Source: Oxalobacteraceae bacterium
GTDB lineage: Bacteria > Pseudomonadota > Gammaproteobacteria > Burkholderiales > Burkholderiaceae_D
Assembly: GCA_947446335.1 (NCBI GenBank)
Contig: CANFGA010000263.1
Location: 1-5,297, forward strand
DNA length: 5,297 bases
Direction of reading: 5' to 3'
The notes beneath the pieces are model-generated. The model was not told the origin of the DNA, ran no database searches, and worked only from the letters and a program-made list of their open reading frames with translations. Made by a program: the position numbers and the translations under genes. Position 1 is the stretch's first letter. Every line of letters starts with the position of its first letter. Of the stretch, positions 3,607-5,297 are shown piece by piece.

Positions 3607-5297
3607 ATGTCCTATCAAGTCCTCGCCCGTAAATATCGCCCTAAGAATTTCGACACGCTGGTTGGCCAGGAGCACGTAGTGCGTGCGCTGACCCATGCCT
3701 TGCACAGCGGCCGCTTGCATCACGCTTATCTGTTTACCGGCACGCGCGGCGTCGGCAAGACGACGCTGTCGCGCATTCTGGCCAAGTCACTCAATTGCAT
3801 CGGCATCGATGGCAACGGTGGCATCACTGCCCAGCCGTGTGGCGTCTGCGGCGCCTGTACCGCGATCGATGCCGGGCGCTTCGTCGACTACATAGAGATG
3901 GATGCGGCATCGAACCGCGGTGTCGAGGAAATGGCGCAGTTGCTCGAGCAAGCCGTGTATGCGCCGTCCAACGCCCGTTTCAAGGTCTACATGATCGACG
4001 AAGTTCACATGCTCACCAACCATGCGTTCAACTCGATGCTGAAGACGCTGGAAGAACCGCCTGACCATGTCAAGTTCATCCTGGCGACGACCGACCCGCA
4101 AAAAATTCCAGTCACCGTACTGTCGCGCTGCCTTCAGTTCAACCTCAAGCAAATGCCACCGGGCCACATCATCGACCATCTGGACGATATTCTGGGCCAG
4201 GAAGGCATCAGCTTTGAGTTGCCTGCGTTGCGCTTGCTGGCCCAGGGCGCGCATGGTTCGATGCGCGATGCGCTGTCGTTGACCGATCAGGCGATCGCTT
4301 ATGCTGCCGGCAAGGTGACGCTGGACGCAGTGCAGGGCATGCTGGGCGCGCTCGATCAATCCTATCTGGTGCGCCTGCTCGATGCTTTGGCGCAGCAAGA
4401 TGGCGTCGACTTGCTGGCCGTGGCCGACGAAATGGCGGCGCGCAGCCTGTCCTACAATGGCGCGCTGCAAGACATGGGCACGCTGCTGCACCGCATCGCG
4501 CTGGCGCAGACCGTGCCGGCAGCATTGCCGGCCGATTTGCCCGAATATGCCGACATCGTGCGCCTGGCTGCTGTTTTCAGCGCAGAGGAAGTACAGTTGC
4601 AGTATCAGATTGTTGTGCACGGGCGCAATGAACTGGGGCTGGCACCGGATGAGTACGCCGGTTTTTCGATGACCTTGCTGCGCATGCTGGCGTTCCGGCC
4701 TGGCAACGCCAGTGTCGATGCGGCACCAGTGCAGCCAGTGGCCAGGCCGCCAGCAGCGACCAGGCCGCCAGCTAGTGCTGCCCCGGCGCGCGCCGCCAGC
4801 CCTGCGCCAGCCAATGCGGCTGTGGTCAGGTCCTCGGCTGCTGCCCCTGTGCCGGTGGCTGCACCCCCCGTCGTCCCGGCCGTCGCCGCGCCGGCCGCTG
4901 CCGCGCCGGTTGTCTCCGCGCCGGCCGCTGCCGCGCCGGCCGTCGCTGCAGTCGGATCGGCCAGGGCTGCCGCGCTGGAAGCGGCGCGCGCCGGCAGTCG
5001 ACCCGCCGGCCGCAGCGCCGTTGCGCCGTCAGCACCGCCGCCAGCACCAGTTGCTGCGCCGGTGGCAGCCAGACCGGCAGCGGTCGTGGCGAGTCCCGCC
5101 GCAGCCAAGGGGCCGGCGCCGTGGGAAGATGACGTTTTGCCGGCGCCTGCTGCAGCAGCAACTGCATCGCGCGCAGCGCAGATTGCACCGGACGACGATC
5201 TGCCTTCATGGGTGACCGAATTTTCCGACGCCACGGCGTTAGCCCCGGATCAGCCATCCACCACTATGCGCGTGGCACCGACTGCAGCGTTCGCGCC
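3607..5297 (+). CDS. dnaX: DNA polymerase III subunit tau (clamp loader), 3'-truncated by the window edge
   Basis: DnaX is the ATPase of the clamp loader that places the beta sliding clamp on DNA and, as tau, links the polymerase cores to DnaB helicase. The frame runs from ATG 3607 without a stop to the right edge, 563 visible codons. It opens with the hallmark MSYQVLARKYRP. Visible parts are Walker A GTRGVGKT (45-52), zinc-site cysteines C64, C78, C81 and C84, Walker B VYMIDEVH (127-134), KTLEEPP, sensor 1 LATTDPQK (159-166), the SRC motif with arginine finger R174, and sensor 2 GSMRDALSLTDQA around R220. Oligomerisation domain III follows to about residue 365. Residues 366-505 are a low-complexity Ala/Pro/Val linker; PWEDD (505-509) and DDDLPSWVTEF (529-539) then suggest the start of the tau-specific region. 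Compared with E. coli there are about five extra residues between the first two zinc cysteines. No A-AAA-AAG frameshift site is visible. No good Shine-Dalgarno precedes the start. Confidence 0.97.
   Translation, partial: MSYQVLARKYRPKNFDTLVGQEHVVRALTHALHSGRLHHAYLFTGTRGVGKTTLSRILAKSLNCIGIDGNGGITAQPCGVCGACTAIDAGRFVDYIEMDAASNRGVEEMAQLLEQAVYAPSNARFKVYMIDEVHMLTNHAFNSMLKTLEEPPDHVKFILATTDPQKIPVTVLSRCLQFNLKQMPPGHIIDHLDDILGQEGISFELPALRLLAQGAHGSMRDALSLTDQAIAYAAGKVTLDAVQGMLGALDQSYLVRLLDALAQQDGVDLLAVADEMAARSLSYNGALQDMGTLLHRIALAQTVPAALPADLPEYADIVRLAAVFSAEEVQLQYQIVVHGRNELGLAPDEYAGFSMTLLRMLAFRPGNASVDAAPVQPVARPPAATRPPASAAPARAASPAPANAAVVRSSAAAPVPVAAPPVVPAVAAPAAAAPVVSAPAAAAPAVAAVGSARAAALEAARAGSRPAGRSAVAPSAPPPAPVAAPVAARPAAVVASPAAAKGPAPWEDDVLPAPAAAATASRAAQIAPDDDLPSWVTEFSDATALAPDQPSTTMRVAPTAAFA
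4882..4939 (+). repeat. 30-bp imperfect tandem repeat in the dnaX linker
   Basis: Bases 4881-4910 and 4911-4940 form two adjacent 30-base units that match at 27 positions; a 24-base core (4886-4909 and 4916-4939) is identical. The repeat is in frame and encodes a ten-residue unit of the form V-A/S-A-P-A-A-A-A-P-V. Being a multiple of three, loss or gain of a unit would change linker length without breaking the frame. Confidence 0.8.

Noticed and set aside
3393..3632. 79-codon frame between ffs and dnaX
   Set aside because: It overlaps the dnaX start in another frame, spans the candidate promoters and has no Shine-Dalgarno or motif.
4099..4107. A6 run (CAA AAA ATT) as a programmed frameshift site in dnaX
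   Set aside because: The run encodes the conserved DPQK sensor region in a heptamer that does not fit X-XXY-YYZ, and slippage there would destroy the ATPase domain.
3787..4620. 277-codon antisense frame opposite the ATPase part of dnaX
   Set aside because: It has no recognisable domain and lies fully opposite a highly conserved gene; its composition is that of a mirror frame.
4712..5215. Long open +1 frame (167 codons, Arg/Pro-rich) inside dnaX
   Set aside because: It is a composition shadow of the Ala/Pro linker. It could in principle be a frameshift product, but the C6 run at 4864-4869 is not a known slippery site and no stimulatory structure was evident.
4605..5234. Long antisense frame (209 codons) of Ala/Gly/Thr-rich sequence opposite the end of dnaX
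   Set aside because: It is complementary to the GC-rich Ala/Pro linker, where stops are scarce on both strands. It has no family motif, and dnaX is certain on the + strand.

Overview
The window looks like an ordinary chromosomal housekeeping segment of a betaproteobacterium. The gene products read like those of the Burkholderiales, and Oxalobacteraceae (the Herbaspirillum/Janthinobacterium group) seems most likely. That placement rests on remembered family sequences, not on a search. Coding DNA is GC-rich. An AT-rich island lies just upstream of ubiD.

Layout from left to right: (1) the 3' two-thirds of nusB (+ strand), cut by the left edge; (2) a hairpin, then a strong intrinsic terminator with a C9/T8 tract; (3) a membrane-anchored lytic transglycosylase (- strand) converging on nusB; (4) a 469-bp divergent intergenic region holding no convincing gene, whose ubiD-proximal end is AT-rich and contains two 7-codon mini-ORFs chained by ATGA overlaps into the ubiD start; (5) ubiD (+), complete; (6) ffs, the 4.5S signal recognition particle RNA (+), with a TATAAT box just upstream; (7) a 220-bp spacer with a weak hairpin, a small dyad and two candidate dnaX promoters; (8) dnaX (+), the clamp-loader tau subunit, open through the right edge after 563 codons, so its C-terminal domain is not visible.

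The genes do not form one pathway. NusB acts in rRNA antitermination, the transglycosylase in peptidoglycan turnover, UbiD in ubiquinone synthesis, ffs in membrane-protein targeting and DnaX in replication. The nusB/transglycosylase convergence, the transglycosylase/ubiD divergence, and separate promoter-like signals for ffs and dnaX suggest mostly independent transcription units.

I found no convincing undescribed system, mobile element, CRISPR array or tRNA. The points most worth a second look are the ATGA-chained mini-ORFs before ubiD, a promoter placement that would make dnaX mRNA leaderless, the repeat-containing Ala/Pro linker of DnaX with no visible A-AAA-AAG frameshift site, and a 12-bp tandem duplication ending in the transglycosylase stop codon.
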